From contig CAJFCV020000001.1 in NCBI GenBank assembly GCA_904066235.2, positions 6,386,001 to 6,450,000 on the forward strand: DNA of 64,000 nt, in the 5' to 3' direction. Shown here in pieces: positions 34,364 to 45,253 of the stretch. Positions within the stretch are counted from its first letter, which is position 1; each line of letters begins with the position of its first letter. The DNA is from Bursaphelenchus xylophilus. Its lineage: Eukaryota; Nematoda; Chromadorea; Rhabditida; Aphelenchoididae. The notes under the pieces are model-generated. The model saw nothing but the letters and a program-made list of their open reading frames with translations, was not told where the DNA came from and searched no databases. A program made the translations under genes and the position numbers.

Positions 34364-37208
34364 TCACGGTCGATGGAATCTACAATTCATATCTTGCAAT
34401 ACATATTGGTGACATCATCAGAAACAAAAGGAACCTTGACCTACCTAGTAAACATCTTGCTCTCTTCATGAACAGGCATCTCCGTCGCTTTGAAGTCGTT
34501 GAGTTCTTTTCGGATAAGGGCTTTCTCGGAAGGAGTGAGCCGAGTCCATGGTTTATCTCCTTTCCGATCGTACATCTCGGCTTCCGTGACTTCCACGTAA
34601 TCATTGAACTTGATGATTTGTTTATCTTTCAACTCTTGAACAGTGGGTCGAAAACTCAACTAAAAATATATCTAATAATAAACCAATCCAGACATCATCA
34701 ATCAAATCAAACATTACAATTAGAGGCAATATTCGAATAACAGAAGATGTTACCTTTCTCAGAAGCATCTTTCGGGTCTCTTCCATAGACCGACGAGAGA
34801 TGGTCTCCGCTTGCTGATCCTTCAGGATGTTCCTCTGTTCCAATTCGCGAGCTAAGGGACGTTCCGAAAGTTTCCTGAAATCAGATGGATGTTATTGAAT
34901 GGGTTTCCAATGAAACTGATGACAAAGACCAGCACGACTGTCTAAGTGTTCAGCGGATTCTGCACAAATAAGAAGGCGACCTGCGCTTACTTTTCCTTCC
35001 ATCACAAACTCCCCTAATATATTTCGTCTTTTCGGAACCAAAATGGAATTGACGAGACCAATCTGAGATCGCGAGCACAGGTAAAAAACAGAAACACCGT
35101 CAGTGTTATTAAAATACTACAGCTGCATAGGTGAAAATTAGAGGGGAAGAAAGCGTGGCAAAAACTGGAGAACATACAAGGAAACAGCATATTTTCCCCA
35201 ACAAAACTCGCCCGATAAAGGAGAACGTATCTAATTTCAAGTTCTTAAAACTTCTGCTAGGAAATCACGCAACACTCCCCTTCTGCAAAATGAACGTTTC
35301 TCTTAAAGTCCTAAGAACAACCCGCTTTCTTTCGACCATCCCCATGACAGATGTGAAGAAGAATGTCACTGACACTCAACATTCCAATCACTTTCCCAAA
35401 GCACGTCCACAAGTGGATCACGGATCAAACAGCGAATCAAATTCAAATGTTCAAAACATTAAAGGTTACTTCCTCAATTAAAAATTTTTAAAACAATATA
35501 TCTCGAAACAAATATAAATAAAAGTGAAGGAAAGGCGCACTCTTCTCTAATCTCAGCGTTCTCGATCTTAAACACTCACACCCATCATTTCTCAATATTC
35601 GCTTTCAAAAACAAATCACCTTTTTCTTAAATATCAAACTCTATCCCCAAAAATAAAATCAGATAAGATATCCAGGAAAACCCCGGCATTTAATCCACCC
35701 ACCCACCTTTCAAGTTTAATCGAAGCCCGGTGCATCAACTTCTTTCTTTCGTCCGAGGTTTGGTCGGGGATGTCATCCACAGGTGCTGGTACATCTAACT
35801 TCAATGCCAAGGTATCCCTTCGTCTTACTTTCGCCGTAAAAGCATCTATAATTTTATTTAAGTTAAGCCATAGTAACGAAACCTAACTGTTTTTGTATTC
35901 TTCTTCACTGTCTTCTTCCTCCGAGTCTCGATCATCTCCGTCAGGGGATTTTCTGGATGCAATCGCTTTATTCGTAGATTTGGCAGAGTCCCAAGGACTT
36001 TGATATTGTTCAATCTGCTCATCATTCTCCTCCAATTCACTCTCCTGTTCATCAATTTCACTTCTTTGATCTTCTTCTTCATCTTCTAAACTTGACGATT
36101 TTAATCTACTTGGTTGTCCGGGTCTTCTTAGTACTGGTCTTTTCGGTCTTGCTTGAAGATCGGGTTCTGAGGCCTCGACTTCTTCAAAGACCGGGACTGT
36201 TCTGATCAATGTGAAATTCATTGCAGCATCTGGACTATCCGCAATGGAATCGTCAAAGTCTGATGCACTGAGTCTATTGTGTTGAGGAGAGGAGAGTAAA
36301 ACAGTGTTGGCCTCGTCAGCTTGAGTCTAAATTAAATTAATTATACGGGGAATGTAGAAACATAAAGAATAACTAAAAAGAACAACAAAACTCTAATCCA
36401 AATATTAAAACTGCTGATCTCAAAACGTAATGCGATTCCAGGGATGTTATTCTTATCAAAAAGATGTTTTCTTACCACTTCAACGTCAGGAACACATGGA
36501 TGAGTGGAAACGGAAACAGTAGAGAGTGGCCGAGTTTGGCTCGACACCGGGACTGGCTGCTCGGATCCGGTGATCGGGACTGAAAATACAAAGAAAATGA
36601 CGCAGATCCCCGACAAACAGACCGCGCCTTCGCTACTTGGCCTCCCGACCTTTAAACTAATACAAATCCCCGCTTAAACGGCCTCAGACGAATAAAAAAC
36701 CCCCAAATCACGGGACATAATATTATGAAAACTTACCGACTTCGGTACTTCTGTTCTTAATGTCGTCGCTGGCTCTGCTCAAGTTGAGATCAGCTTTCCT
36801 AAAATAATCGCAAGTCTGAACTATGTTACAATTCTAAAGAAGAGAAAAAAAATCTTTTCTAAACCCGATATCCACAAAACAACGCTGCAGAATTTGTGCA
36901 AACTTTGTGAGCACCCAAAACTATTTGGATATCGAATAGACGGAAACTACAAGATACAAGCCGCATAAAGAACGGATCTGAGGTCACACAGTCTGGTCTC
37001 AGTTTGAGAAGAAACTTACTTTTTCCGGTAACTTCTCCATTTCCACGGTTTCAGAATACGCAGCCAGAATTTACTCGTTTTGACCGAAACTCGGAAAGCT
37101 CTGTGACGGTATGGGCTTTGAGATCTGAAAGAACGATCAGCCATATTTTATACACCATCATAATTTCAGAACCTACTTTGTCCCTGAATTGTCATGCTCA
37201 GGCCGCAT
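34364..37208 (-). CDS. PHACTR: PHACTR-type phosphatase and actin regulator (RPEL protein)
   Basis: Binds G-actin through RPEL motifs and protein phosphatase 1 through its C-terminus. Nine exons in coding order: 37208-37177, 37124-37020, 36798-36737, 36579-36476, 36326-35888, 35845-35707, 34874-34754, 34659-34445, 34379-34364; 1233 nt, 410 residues. The N-terminal LRILKPWKW matches the FKPWKW segment of PHACTRs. A long acidic, disordered middle follows ([17 protein letters not shown]). Two intact RPEL motifs are [13 protein letters not shown] and [13 protein letters not shown]; vertebrate members have more. The PP1-binding C-terminus reads [19 protein letters not shown], then [15 protein letters not shown], and the family-defining end TRFHRP, which exists only if a 16-nt last exon is used. 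The 832-bp intron 34875-35706 shows no coding content. Confidence 0.92.
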
Positions 37209-37817
37209 AATGCGGCGATGACTATGTTTGGGGACCCGCCGCGTGTCTGCTAAAACAAGTACCGACAATAAAGTGAACTCGAAAACGTGCAAAATAAGGC
37301 CGACAAACACGGAAAACAAGATCAATCGAGAAGCACGAATACAAAATGGAATAAAGAATGTGCGAAACCGGGGAAAAACGCTTTAGATCAACAGGAAAGG
37401 ACGCGACGAGGACATTCTCATGTTTATGACATTACCTAAACATGAGACGGTATATATTATTCAAGGCAACAATTCGCCTCGAGCGCTCAAAAGGGGCAGA
37501 ACAAAACGGACAGCTCGCGTTCCTTATCCCTAAACACCAGACGCATTCGGGAAGGCACTCGGGGGACGACAAGGAGAAAATTGGCGCCGATCGGCTGGCT
37601 TTTTCTTCCTCAAGGTCGGGTTTCGGAGGCGACAAACTTGTCTCCAAAAAGCGGCCAAATGATAGCCAATCAGATGTTCCTACCAATTACGCCGCCTTTT
37701 CCCCGTTCTCCCATCCCAGGGGTTCATGATCAGATCAATTTTACTAATTATATGACTTTATCGTTTCACTAAAACAATCTGACAGGACGACTATGCTAAA
37801 TTAATATCGATGTTCGT
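37209..37817. other. Intergenic region between PHACTR start and NMNAT stop
   Basis: About 600 bp, GC-richer around 37480-37690. A cysteine-containing minus-strand open frame (37432-37686) has no splice support or family and was not called. Presumed PHACTR promoter and 5' UTR. Confidence 0.4.
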
Positions 37818-38565
37818 CTACTTATAGAGACTAAATTCTTTGACATATTCAACCACCTCATCTACCGAACAGTAACGTATCGACAGGCCATTCCGAATCG
37901 CATTCCTTAACCGCGTGCTGCTCAAACTGTTGGGGAAAGTCTCGTCCTGGACGAAAATCACATTAGAGACGTGTTCCTTGGGGACTGCCAAGCCTTCCAG
38001 AGTCTTCCTGGCATCTCCTCCGACTCGCTGAAGACAAACCACGCCATATTGAGTAAAAATATGGGATAAATCTTCGCTTTTCCATAGATTTTCCCCTAAA
38101 AAGGCGTGCCTTGATAAACTTTCAAAATTTTTAGCATATGTAAGTAAAGACAGTACCTGAAGCCAAAACAACAGCGAAAGAATCAACGAAATCTTCTCCG
38201 CAAAGCAATATTAGTTGAATATCAGTCCCATGTTTGGCTTGCAGAACGCTTCGATGGTGTTCAAGGACCACTCGAGTTCGAGTCCAACTTGTTTGACTAC
38301 ATTCCCAACCATCAGCCCGTATCCATTCGGAACTCCTTACAGCCAACTCGCACATTCTTAGGCGGTGAGATGAACTGATCAACTCCGATTTGCCATATCT
38401 GTCTCCCACTGGGCTGATGATTCCCTCAACCACAGTGCATTTATATTCCTGCTGGAGAAGGTCACGAGCCCTTTCAAACATTCGCAAATGCATAAACGTC
38501 GGTGGGTTGAAGGAGCCACACGCCAATAACGCCACCTTGGCTCCATTCCATCTGGTTGGGATCAT
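37818..38565 (-). CDS. NMNAT: Nicotinamide/nicotinate mononucleotide adenylyltransferase
   Basis: Final NAD-synthesis enzyme: NMN (or NaMN) plus ATP gives NAD (or NaAD). Two exons in coding order: 38565-38157 and 38095-37818, separated by a 61-bp intron. The ATP-binding motif is seen as LLACGSFNPPTFMHLRMFE (GxFxPxHxxH type), followed by GIISPVGDRYGK. After the splice ENLWKSEDLSHIFTQYG aligns with the metazoan NMNAT core, and the second nucleotide motif is SSTRLRNAIRNG, with SIRYCSVDEVVEYV near the end. The predicted length of about 228 residues is short: the linker before LILLCGEDF lacks the basic insertion of nuclear NMNAT1, closer to NMNAT3-type proteins. An acceptor-like TTTATTTAG sits just upstream of the ATG, so a further 5' exon is possible. 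Confidence 0.92.
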
Positions 38566-39006
38566 CTTATCATCTAAATAAAGACCCAGAGAAGTAATAA
38601 AATAAGGAGATGCTCAGACGGCCATAAATACTGCTGAAACACACAACATGAGTAAAATTGTGATTAAACTGAAATTGAATACCTCCAAAATAAATAAAAC
38701 GTTTATAACCGAATCATTGTCGCAAAAAATAAAATAAAATTTATTTTTCTCGGTCCTGTCGCGAAAACATTTTCATCCATCACACGACCAGCACAATGAG
38801 AGAGCGAGAAAAACTGGGTGACGAAGCTGCTCTCATGGCTGGTATATCCATGAAATTATAGCTAGTCAGGTGTATGAATTTGTATTTTTAAGGCAGAAAT
38901 CAGAGTTTCTGCTTCCGGATAGTCCAACGTGCCGTGAATAATGTCTTTTCTTGCGGAATTCCGCCTCGAACATCTGAAATAACTGGTTTATCTAAACTTT
39001 CAGCTA
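38566..39006. promoter_or_regulatory. Divergent intergenic region NMNAT / RAB5
   Basis: 441 bp between two outward-reading starts. AT-rich with A runs near 38690-38745. A GAGA-like stretch lies at about 38800-38812. No definite site identified; must contain both promoters. Confidence 0.4.
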
Positions 39007-40006
39007 ATGGCCGCGAATTCAGCAACCCGTTCAGGCGGTAATGGGGCCAAGAAGACCTGCCAGTTCAAGTTGGTGTTATTGGGCGAATCTGCAGTCGGTT
39101 GGTTATTTTCACATTTCTGTTATGCGTTTTTAGATGTTTTGAGGTTTTCAAGGCTATTGGGAAATCAAACGCGACTTTATCATCGTCTTCCTCCGTGTTT
39201 TTTCATCGGAATAGTTTTATTTTTTCAGGAAAATCGTCATTGGTTTTGAGATTTGTGAAGGGACAGTTTCACGAGTACCAAGAGTCGACGATTGGTGCCG
39301 CATTTTTAACTCAAACCATATCAGTTGACGACAATACTGTTGTCAAATTCGAAATTTGGGATACAGCAGGACAGGAACGGTACCATTCATTGGCTCCCAT
39401 GTACTATCGAGGAGCACAAGCCGCAATTGTTGTTTATGATATTACTAATCAGGTAACTGCCATGTTGTCTTTTTTATTTGAATGACATCGTTTAGGAGTC
39501 GTTTGCTAAAGCCAAGAATTGGGTAAAAGAGTTGCAGCGACAAGCGAATCCGAACATTGTGATCGCCCTGTCTGGAAACAAAGCTGACTTGGCAGCAAAA
39601 AGAGTGGTCGAATATGAGGTTTGTTTATATCTCATTTCATTTAATTCTTGGTTTAGGAAGCACAGGCATACGCAGAAGATAATGGTCTGTTATTTATGGA
39701 AACCTCCGCGAAGTCCTCGATGAATGTCCAGGACATTTTCTTAGCAATTGGTAAGACTCTTTGTATAGCGTGTAAATTAATATGGAGAAAATGGAACGTT
39801 ATTTTAAACTTTGTAATAGTGAACTGTTTTGAGACGTTATTTTCGGGGTTTGGAGCAAAATATGTCGATTAAAACAAATTTTTTTAGCTCGAAAACTGCC
39901 GAAGAATGAGGGAGGCGGCGGTCCCGCAGGCCGTGGCCATGGTGGAGTGAATATAAGTGATGAGCCAGCCCCGTCTAACAAGACATCTTGCTGTTCTAAA
40001 GCTTGA
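39007..40006 (+). CDS. rab-5: RAB5 small GTPase
   Basis: Master regulator of early endosome fusion. Five exons: 39007-39097, 39229-39452, 39496-39618, 39657-39750, 39888-40006; 651 nt, 216 residues. The P-loop GESAVGKSSLV spans the first intron. Switch I carries [15 protein letters not shown], switch [22 protein letters not shown], and the base-binding motifs are GNKADL and ETSAKSS. The tail has a glycine-rich stretch and ends SCCSKA, a dual-cysteine prenylation signal of the RAB5 type. Only the length of the spacer before the cysteines departs from vertebrate RAB5. The ATG at 39007 gives [20 protein letters not shown], the normal RAB5 start. Confidence 0.97.
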
Positions 40007-40450
40007 TTGACTCGTTAATTGTACACTTTGATGAACTTGGTGATAAACTGGGCTTTGCAAAGTATGTGACTCCGGAGTTAAAGTATTCTAATCAGTCAAT
40101 ACCAACTTATTCTCCTCGATGGTTAATTTATTCGTTTCTTAATCACTCATTCTTCAATCCAGTCAGCAGTGCGGAGTCTCTATTTATTGTCTTAGCTATA
40201 TTTTGTGCTTTTATGTGAATTACAGTTTGAATAATTAAGATCGATAAATGTTCAAATCAAGGGTTGTCTTGCATGCTGGTTTTCGCCATGGCTTATAGTA
40301 TATATGGGAAAAGGGAGATATTATATTACTTGAATCCAGGTTTTTTCTTCTTGAAAGGTTTGAGTCCGTCTTGTTATCATGACCACTTGTTTTGTGGTGT
40401 AATTTACATATTTTACATCATAGCAGTAAGTTTAGTCGCCTATTAAAACA
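40007..40450. other. Intergenic region RAB5 / E2-like gene
   Basis: 444 bp of AT-rich sequence including the RAB5 3' UTR. Short open frames (40264-40446) are not supported. No repeat was recognised. Confidence 0.35.
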
Positions 40451-41050
40451 ATGGATATCCCATGTGGCGTTATTCCGACGGTTTCGACATGTAAGTGAGT
40501 TATGAGTTTAGATTAGATTTGAGAAGTTTCCGTGAATGATAGGGTCAGAACTAGTTTCATCTTGTTCTGAAACAGGGTTACTGATGAAGTTAAAGCAATA
40601 TTATGCAGGTATTGCAACCTCTCGTTTGCTAGCCGAAGCACGCCAATTAAAAGAGTACCCCGTTGATGGTTGTGAAGCGTTTCCCCAGGATGACAACGTC
40701 CTCAAATGGGTATCTGTTGTAAAAGGCCCTAAGGGCAGTTTTTACGAGAATGGAGTATTTTTCTGTGAGATTATATTCAACCGAGATTATCCATACAGTC
40801 CTCCAGATGTAAGAATGTCTTGACGAAAGCAGTTGTTTAGATTTCATTTCTGACAAGGATTTACCATCAGTCGATAGATGAGAAAGGTCATGTTGATCTA
40901 CCGCTGTTGGATCATTGGAAGCCATGCCTCGGCGTCGCTGACGTTCTGGAAGCGCTTAGATTTCTTTTGCGAAAAAAACCTCAGCAGTTCGAAGAGGAGC
41001 TGGAATTCGAGTTTACAGCTCGGGAATGGACAAACAGATATGCCGTCTGA
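40451..41050 (+). CDS. Ubiquitin-conjugating E2-fold protein without the catalytic cysteine
   Basis: UBC-fold protein most like UBE2D/E enzymes. Likely exons: 40451-40490, a middle exon ending at 40808, and 40841-41050. The middle exon's acceptor is ambiguous (after 40542, 40577 or 40609; all stay in frame). The N-terminal helix is SRLLAEARQLKEYPVDGC, then VLKWVSVVKGPKGSFYENGV and DYPYSPPDISFLTRIYH. Where active E2s have HPN and an active-site Cys, this protein has HQS and, in GHVDLPLLDHWKPCL, an aspartate. The nearest cysteine is about ten residues downstream. The C-terminal helices are shortened by roughly 17 residues but end REWTNRYAV like UBE2D. It is therefore probably a UEV-type, non-catalytic partner. 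The possibility of a missed exon or sequence error is low because the segment is continuous. Confidence 0.8.
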
Positions 41051-41198
41051 CCTTTCTACAGTATTTTAACACGTGTTTACCTACCTCTTTTCGAACTTGC
41101 TCATTTCTCATTTCCAAATTCATCGAAAGAAGACAGAACCGAGTAATAAATCAAATTCCGAATAATTGTTTTTTCTTTATTTTTTCTCTGATTCAAGT

Positions 41199-42617
41199 TC
41201 AATAGACTACTTTTGTTGGTGGGGGACGAGCAACATATTTTGTGTAGTAGCGGAAGGTCCAGTCTTGCCATCTTGTTGGGAGATAAGAAAAGGGAGTAAA
41301 CTGGAAGATGGAGTCATATCCAATTTGATAGCGGCCTCGGGGGAAGATGGATGTCAGAGCATTGTAATATGCCTCCACGACAAGATGGGCACCAGGTTTA
41401 CACTTGTATTCAAGATAGTCGGTGATAATGTGGTTAGCTGAAAGGCATGATTGCAATTAATGATCGTTAAACGGGTGCTGATAAGAAGAGACATAAAGAT
41501 GTAGTCTCTCATCGAAACTGATTGACAAAGCTTTGCTTTTCCGTCAGGATGACCTTTAAAAGTCATTTTTCCCTATTTTGTTAGACAGATCTCTAGTTAA
41601 GAGATGATTCTGAAGTTCATAGTACAAAACGCGGGAGACATTACAGCGAAGGTGTGCAGAAATTGATTGACTTACACCACTTAGCATATTCTTCTCCATA
41701 TTCGTCCTTGACGTTTTGAGGAGTTCTTTCCCAAACACGGGCGCTATCTTCCAAGGAGGCCTGAGGATTTGCTTGTGGAGTCTGAAATACAACAAATAAT
41801 AGTTGAAGAAAAAAATCGTGTTATTTACAATCGATACTGACCTTGAAGAACCCAGGTTCCAAGACGGAGACTTTAATCCCCCACTGGCAGAGTTCAGCAC
41901 GGATGATGTCACTGTAAGCGCCGACAGCCATCTTTGACACACTGTATGGACCAATTGTTGGCATGGGAACCTTGCCAGTAATGGAGGTCACATTTACAAT
42001 TCGGCCTTTTGTACGCTTAATCAAATGTTTGAAGGCATGGGTAGTTCTGATCACTCCGAGAGCGTTCACTTCCCAGAATCTCTGGTAGACGGCAGGGGTC
42101 TGCCAGTCATCCCATCCTCTCATGTCTCCAATTCCAGCATTGTTAACAAGACCCCAAAGCCCTTTGTATCCTTTCTCGGCGATCTTTCCCTCGACGAATT
42201 CTCGAGCTTTGTTGACCGATTCGTCACTTCGCACGTCCAAAACAAAGGTTTCTAGAAGTTTATCGCCTCCGGGAATCTTCTTGGCCTCAGCACGCAGCCC
42301 CTTCTCTCCCTAACCAGAATATTTTTCCAGATTACAGTAAGGGAGCCTACTTTTTCATCAAAACAAGCGGAGAACACTGGCATGCCATTCTTGAGACATT
42401 TCAAACTCAATCCGAAGCCGAATCCAGAATCACATCCAGTGATAACAACAGGTCGGTTCTGAAGATTTCCCAATGGAATATTCTCCAACAAACGAACAGC
42501 CACAAAGTAGAAGACGAAGAGAAGGACCAGATAAAAGGCGTATTGTTGGACCAGGAATATGGCGACGGAAATGGGGATTAACCAGATCGCCAACTCATCC
42601 AACCCGAGGAACGCCAT
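41199..42617 (-). CDS. SDR9C-type short-chain dehydrogenase (retinol/hydroxysteroid dehydrogenase-like), paralogue A
   Basis: Membrane-anchored oxidoreductase of the retinol dehydrogenase / 17-beta-HSD6 class, presumably acting on a hydrophobic alcohol with NAD(P). Exons in coding order: 42617-42351, 42309-41842, 41781-41676, 41437-41199 (359 residues). Two hydrophobic N-terminal segments (AIWLIPISVAIFLVQQY, AFYLVLLFVFYFVAV) anchor it in the ER. The cofactor motif is TGCDSGFGFG, then GLWGLVNNAGIGDMRGWDDW. Catalytic residues are the Ser of NVTSITGKV and the YSVSK tetrad, followed by LEPGFFKTPQANP. A close paralogue lies immediately upstream on the same strand. Substrate cannot be read from sequence. 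Confidence 0.92.
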
Positions 42618-42978
42618 TGCTGAAAGGCGTAGAATACGAATGGAACGGGGAGAAGCCGAGCTGGTGGAGCTTTATAGGCCCACCACATGCAACAAAACTC
42701 GCTGCTCGCCCGCCCATGCCCATAAACTCCTTTCTCCACCTTTTTCCAGGGTTTCAACGATGTCTCCCTGATAGCACAAGAGTCGGCCGCTCGACAACCT
42801 GGCTGAACACTGGAAGACAAAGGCCAGACCGACTTTTTTACTCTTTTGCAACCGATTCCAAAGCCCCCACGAGACCCGCATTCAATCAAACGCTTGTCGA
42901 TTAAAGGGTTTCTTTTTATGTTTCGTGTCACACACGGGTCAGTTAAAATTAATACAGTTAACCTAGTTATACATAACG

Positions 42979-44235
42979 TTAAGAAGCCATTTTGGCTGGT
43001 CGGGGCAGGCCGGCCCAGTATTTCAGATAACCATAGAATACGTGTTGCTGGAGTCGAGTTGAGAGATAGGACAGAGGCGTGAACTGGAACATCGAGTCGT
43101 ATCCAATTTGGTAACGACGGCGAGGGAATTTGGAAGTCAGAGCGTTGAAGTAAGCATCGACCACGAGATCAGGCTGGGGCTTGCATTTATAGCCGAGGTA
43201 GCCAGCAACAAGCTTCTGGGTGTATGGAAGATAATGCTCTCCATACTCATCCCGGACCGACTGTGGAAGCCTATCCCAGACCATCTTCACGTCAGCTTCG
43301 GCGGCTCCTGGATTTGCCTGAGGGGTTTTGAAGAAACCGGGTTCCAAAATAGAAACATGGACTCCGAATTGTGCCAATTCAAGTCTAAAAAGTGTATAAA
43401 TATGAGGTCCATGGGACCTACCTGATAGTGTCGCAGTAACTGGCGATGGCGAATTTGCTCACATTGTATGGACCTCCAGTGGGCATGTTGACCTTGGCAC
43501 AGATACTGGCTACACTCACGATTCTTCCTTTGGCCTTCTTGACAAGGTCTTTGAACGCATGGGTAACCCGAATGTGGCCGAGGGTGTTGATCTCCCAGAA
43601 ACGCTGATACATCTCAGGGGTCTGCCAGTCGTCCCAAGCTCGGTTATCTCCGATACCGGCATTGTTAACGATACCCCAGAGACCAGTGTTGGGGTTGATG
43701 TGTTGGTCGACGAATTCGCGAGCCTTCTTCACGGATTCTGGATCTCGAATATTCAACTGGACAGCGTGCAGGAGTTGTTTGCCATTAGGAATCTGTGCGG
43801 CTTCTTCCTGGATACCTTTGATGCCCTAAAAATAATAAATCAGCACTCATAAAATTAAAATTATACTACGGTCATGGTGCCCGTGAGTTCAAAAAAAATG
43901 AGGTTATGCAAACAATTGGACGATAATCTTTACTACCTAATTTGTTCCCGAAATCAGAAAAAAACCTAAAATCAACATACTTGATCAGTAAGACATCCGG
44001 CGAAGACGGGCATACCATTGCGGATACACTTTATAGCAAGATCATGACCAAATCCACTGTCACATCCACTGATGAGGACGGGTTTGTCGCTGAGATTGTT
44101 GACGGAGATCTTCTCCAACAGACGGACGGTGAGGAAATAGACGGACCACAGGAAGACCAGATAGTAGGCCCAGTAGTTGAGGACCGCCAAGGTGGTCGTA
44201 ATAATGGCCAGCCAGATGAGATATTCGTCCAACAT
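42979..44235 (-). CDS. SDR9C-type short-chain dehydrogenase, paralogue B
   Basis: Same family as its neighbour. Exons in coding order: 44235-43981, 43825-43422, 43384-42979 (354 residues). N-terminal membrane segments (YLIWLAIITTTLAVLNYW, AYYLVFLWSVYFLTV) precede the cofactor motif SGCDSGFGHD, then GLWGIVNNAGIGDNRAWDDW, the catalytic serine in VASICAKVN and YNVSK. The C-terminal part GYKCKPQPDLVVDAYFNAL closely parallels EYKCKPGAHLVVEAYYNAL in paralogue A. The two genes share the first intron position, right after the DQ/DEK that ends the cofactor half, while paralogue A has one more intron at FFK|TPQ. Tandem duplication followed by intron loss or gain is the simple reading. Confidence 0.92.
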
Positions 44236-45253
44236 CCTTGAGAAGGTGCGGCGACCGGAATGCGGTTAGGTCCACGCCACCAGACCTTATAACAAGGTCG
44301 GTCTCCGGCGGAGGGGCGGTTCCGGCAATGCTATTGGCTCCAACGACCGCAATTCTCATCACCAGAAAAGGGGGAGGAGGCTTCGCGCCCGCCGATGACA
44401 GCCAGAACGATGACGGTCATGTGTTCCGCCGACAGAAATTCCTCTGTGATCTTTAAAAGTTGTTGATTTCGTCGGCGCCATGTATTACAGGTGATTTCGT
44501 CATTCTCATGGCTTCGTAGCGTAGACGGACTCATCCAGGCCAATTTCGCCTCGAGCTGCGCCCGCCCATTTTCAGCCAACTTTCAGGAGCCAATTTCCTA
44601 TGTGCTCGGAAACAAGCCCAGAAAATTTTGCATATTTCAAACATGAATTTTTTATCGGTGTGGGCCGCGTCCCATTTTGCGTTCCGTTCGCTATGCAAAA
44701 TTTCGGATAGGAAATTGGCCCCAGATACCCCCGATTATCACAGAAGACAAACTCGATAATTTTATAATATTTTATTGTTAAAAAATTAAAACAAGGTAAA
44801 ATATCAAATTCAAAGCGCGATTTTTCTTATCGACCACTAAAACACATTGACGAGAGCAAAGTTCAACAAGTTGCAACTGATAATAGCTGCCAAAGATACC
44901 ACAAAAAATGAAAATTAGTGTGGAAAACTTTTTTAGAATACGACATTCTACATGTCTCACAACAAACAAATTTTAATTAACAGAATGAGTTGTTAGAAGC
45001 TATTTGGAAATAAAATATTACCTGCGATAAACACCGTAAAAGACTCATAAAATTTCCTAAAAACTTTTGAAATTCTAAATGTCACAAGCCTAACTAAATG
45101 CCACCTTTAAAAAGTTGCTTCTTCTACATGTCGTAAGACCATCAGATTCTCCATAAACACGAGAAAAATGAAAGAAAACGTTGACTCTCTTTACAAATAT
45201 TACACTCGGATCACGTTTTTACAATGAGAGAATGCAAGTAGGGGTTTGTTTGA
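44236..45253. other. Intergenic region SDR-B start / ABCA stop, with a hairpin repeat
   Basis: Roughly 1 kb. The first 350 bp are GC-rich (SDR promoter). A hairpin-forming inverted repeat lies at 44588-44722. The last 500 bp are AT-rich ABCA 3' flank. No gene seen. Confidence 0.45.
44588..44722. repeat. Short inverted-repeat element
   Basis: GGAGCCAATTTCCTAT at the left is mirrored by ATAGGAAATTGGCCCC at the right. An inner pair (AAAATTTTGCAT / ATGCAAAATTT) extends the pairing. The 135-bp unit could be a small MITE or a foldable transcript. No flanking target duplication was recognised. Confidence 0.6.

Noticed and set aside
37432..37686. Minus-strand cysteine-containing frame upstream of PHACTR
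   Set aside because: Cysteines do not form a known finger, and there is no splice or conservation support.
42473..42904. Plus-strand frame over the SDR-A promoter
   Set aside because: Antisense to SDR-A exon 1 and promoter, low complexity.
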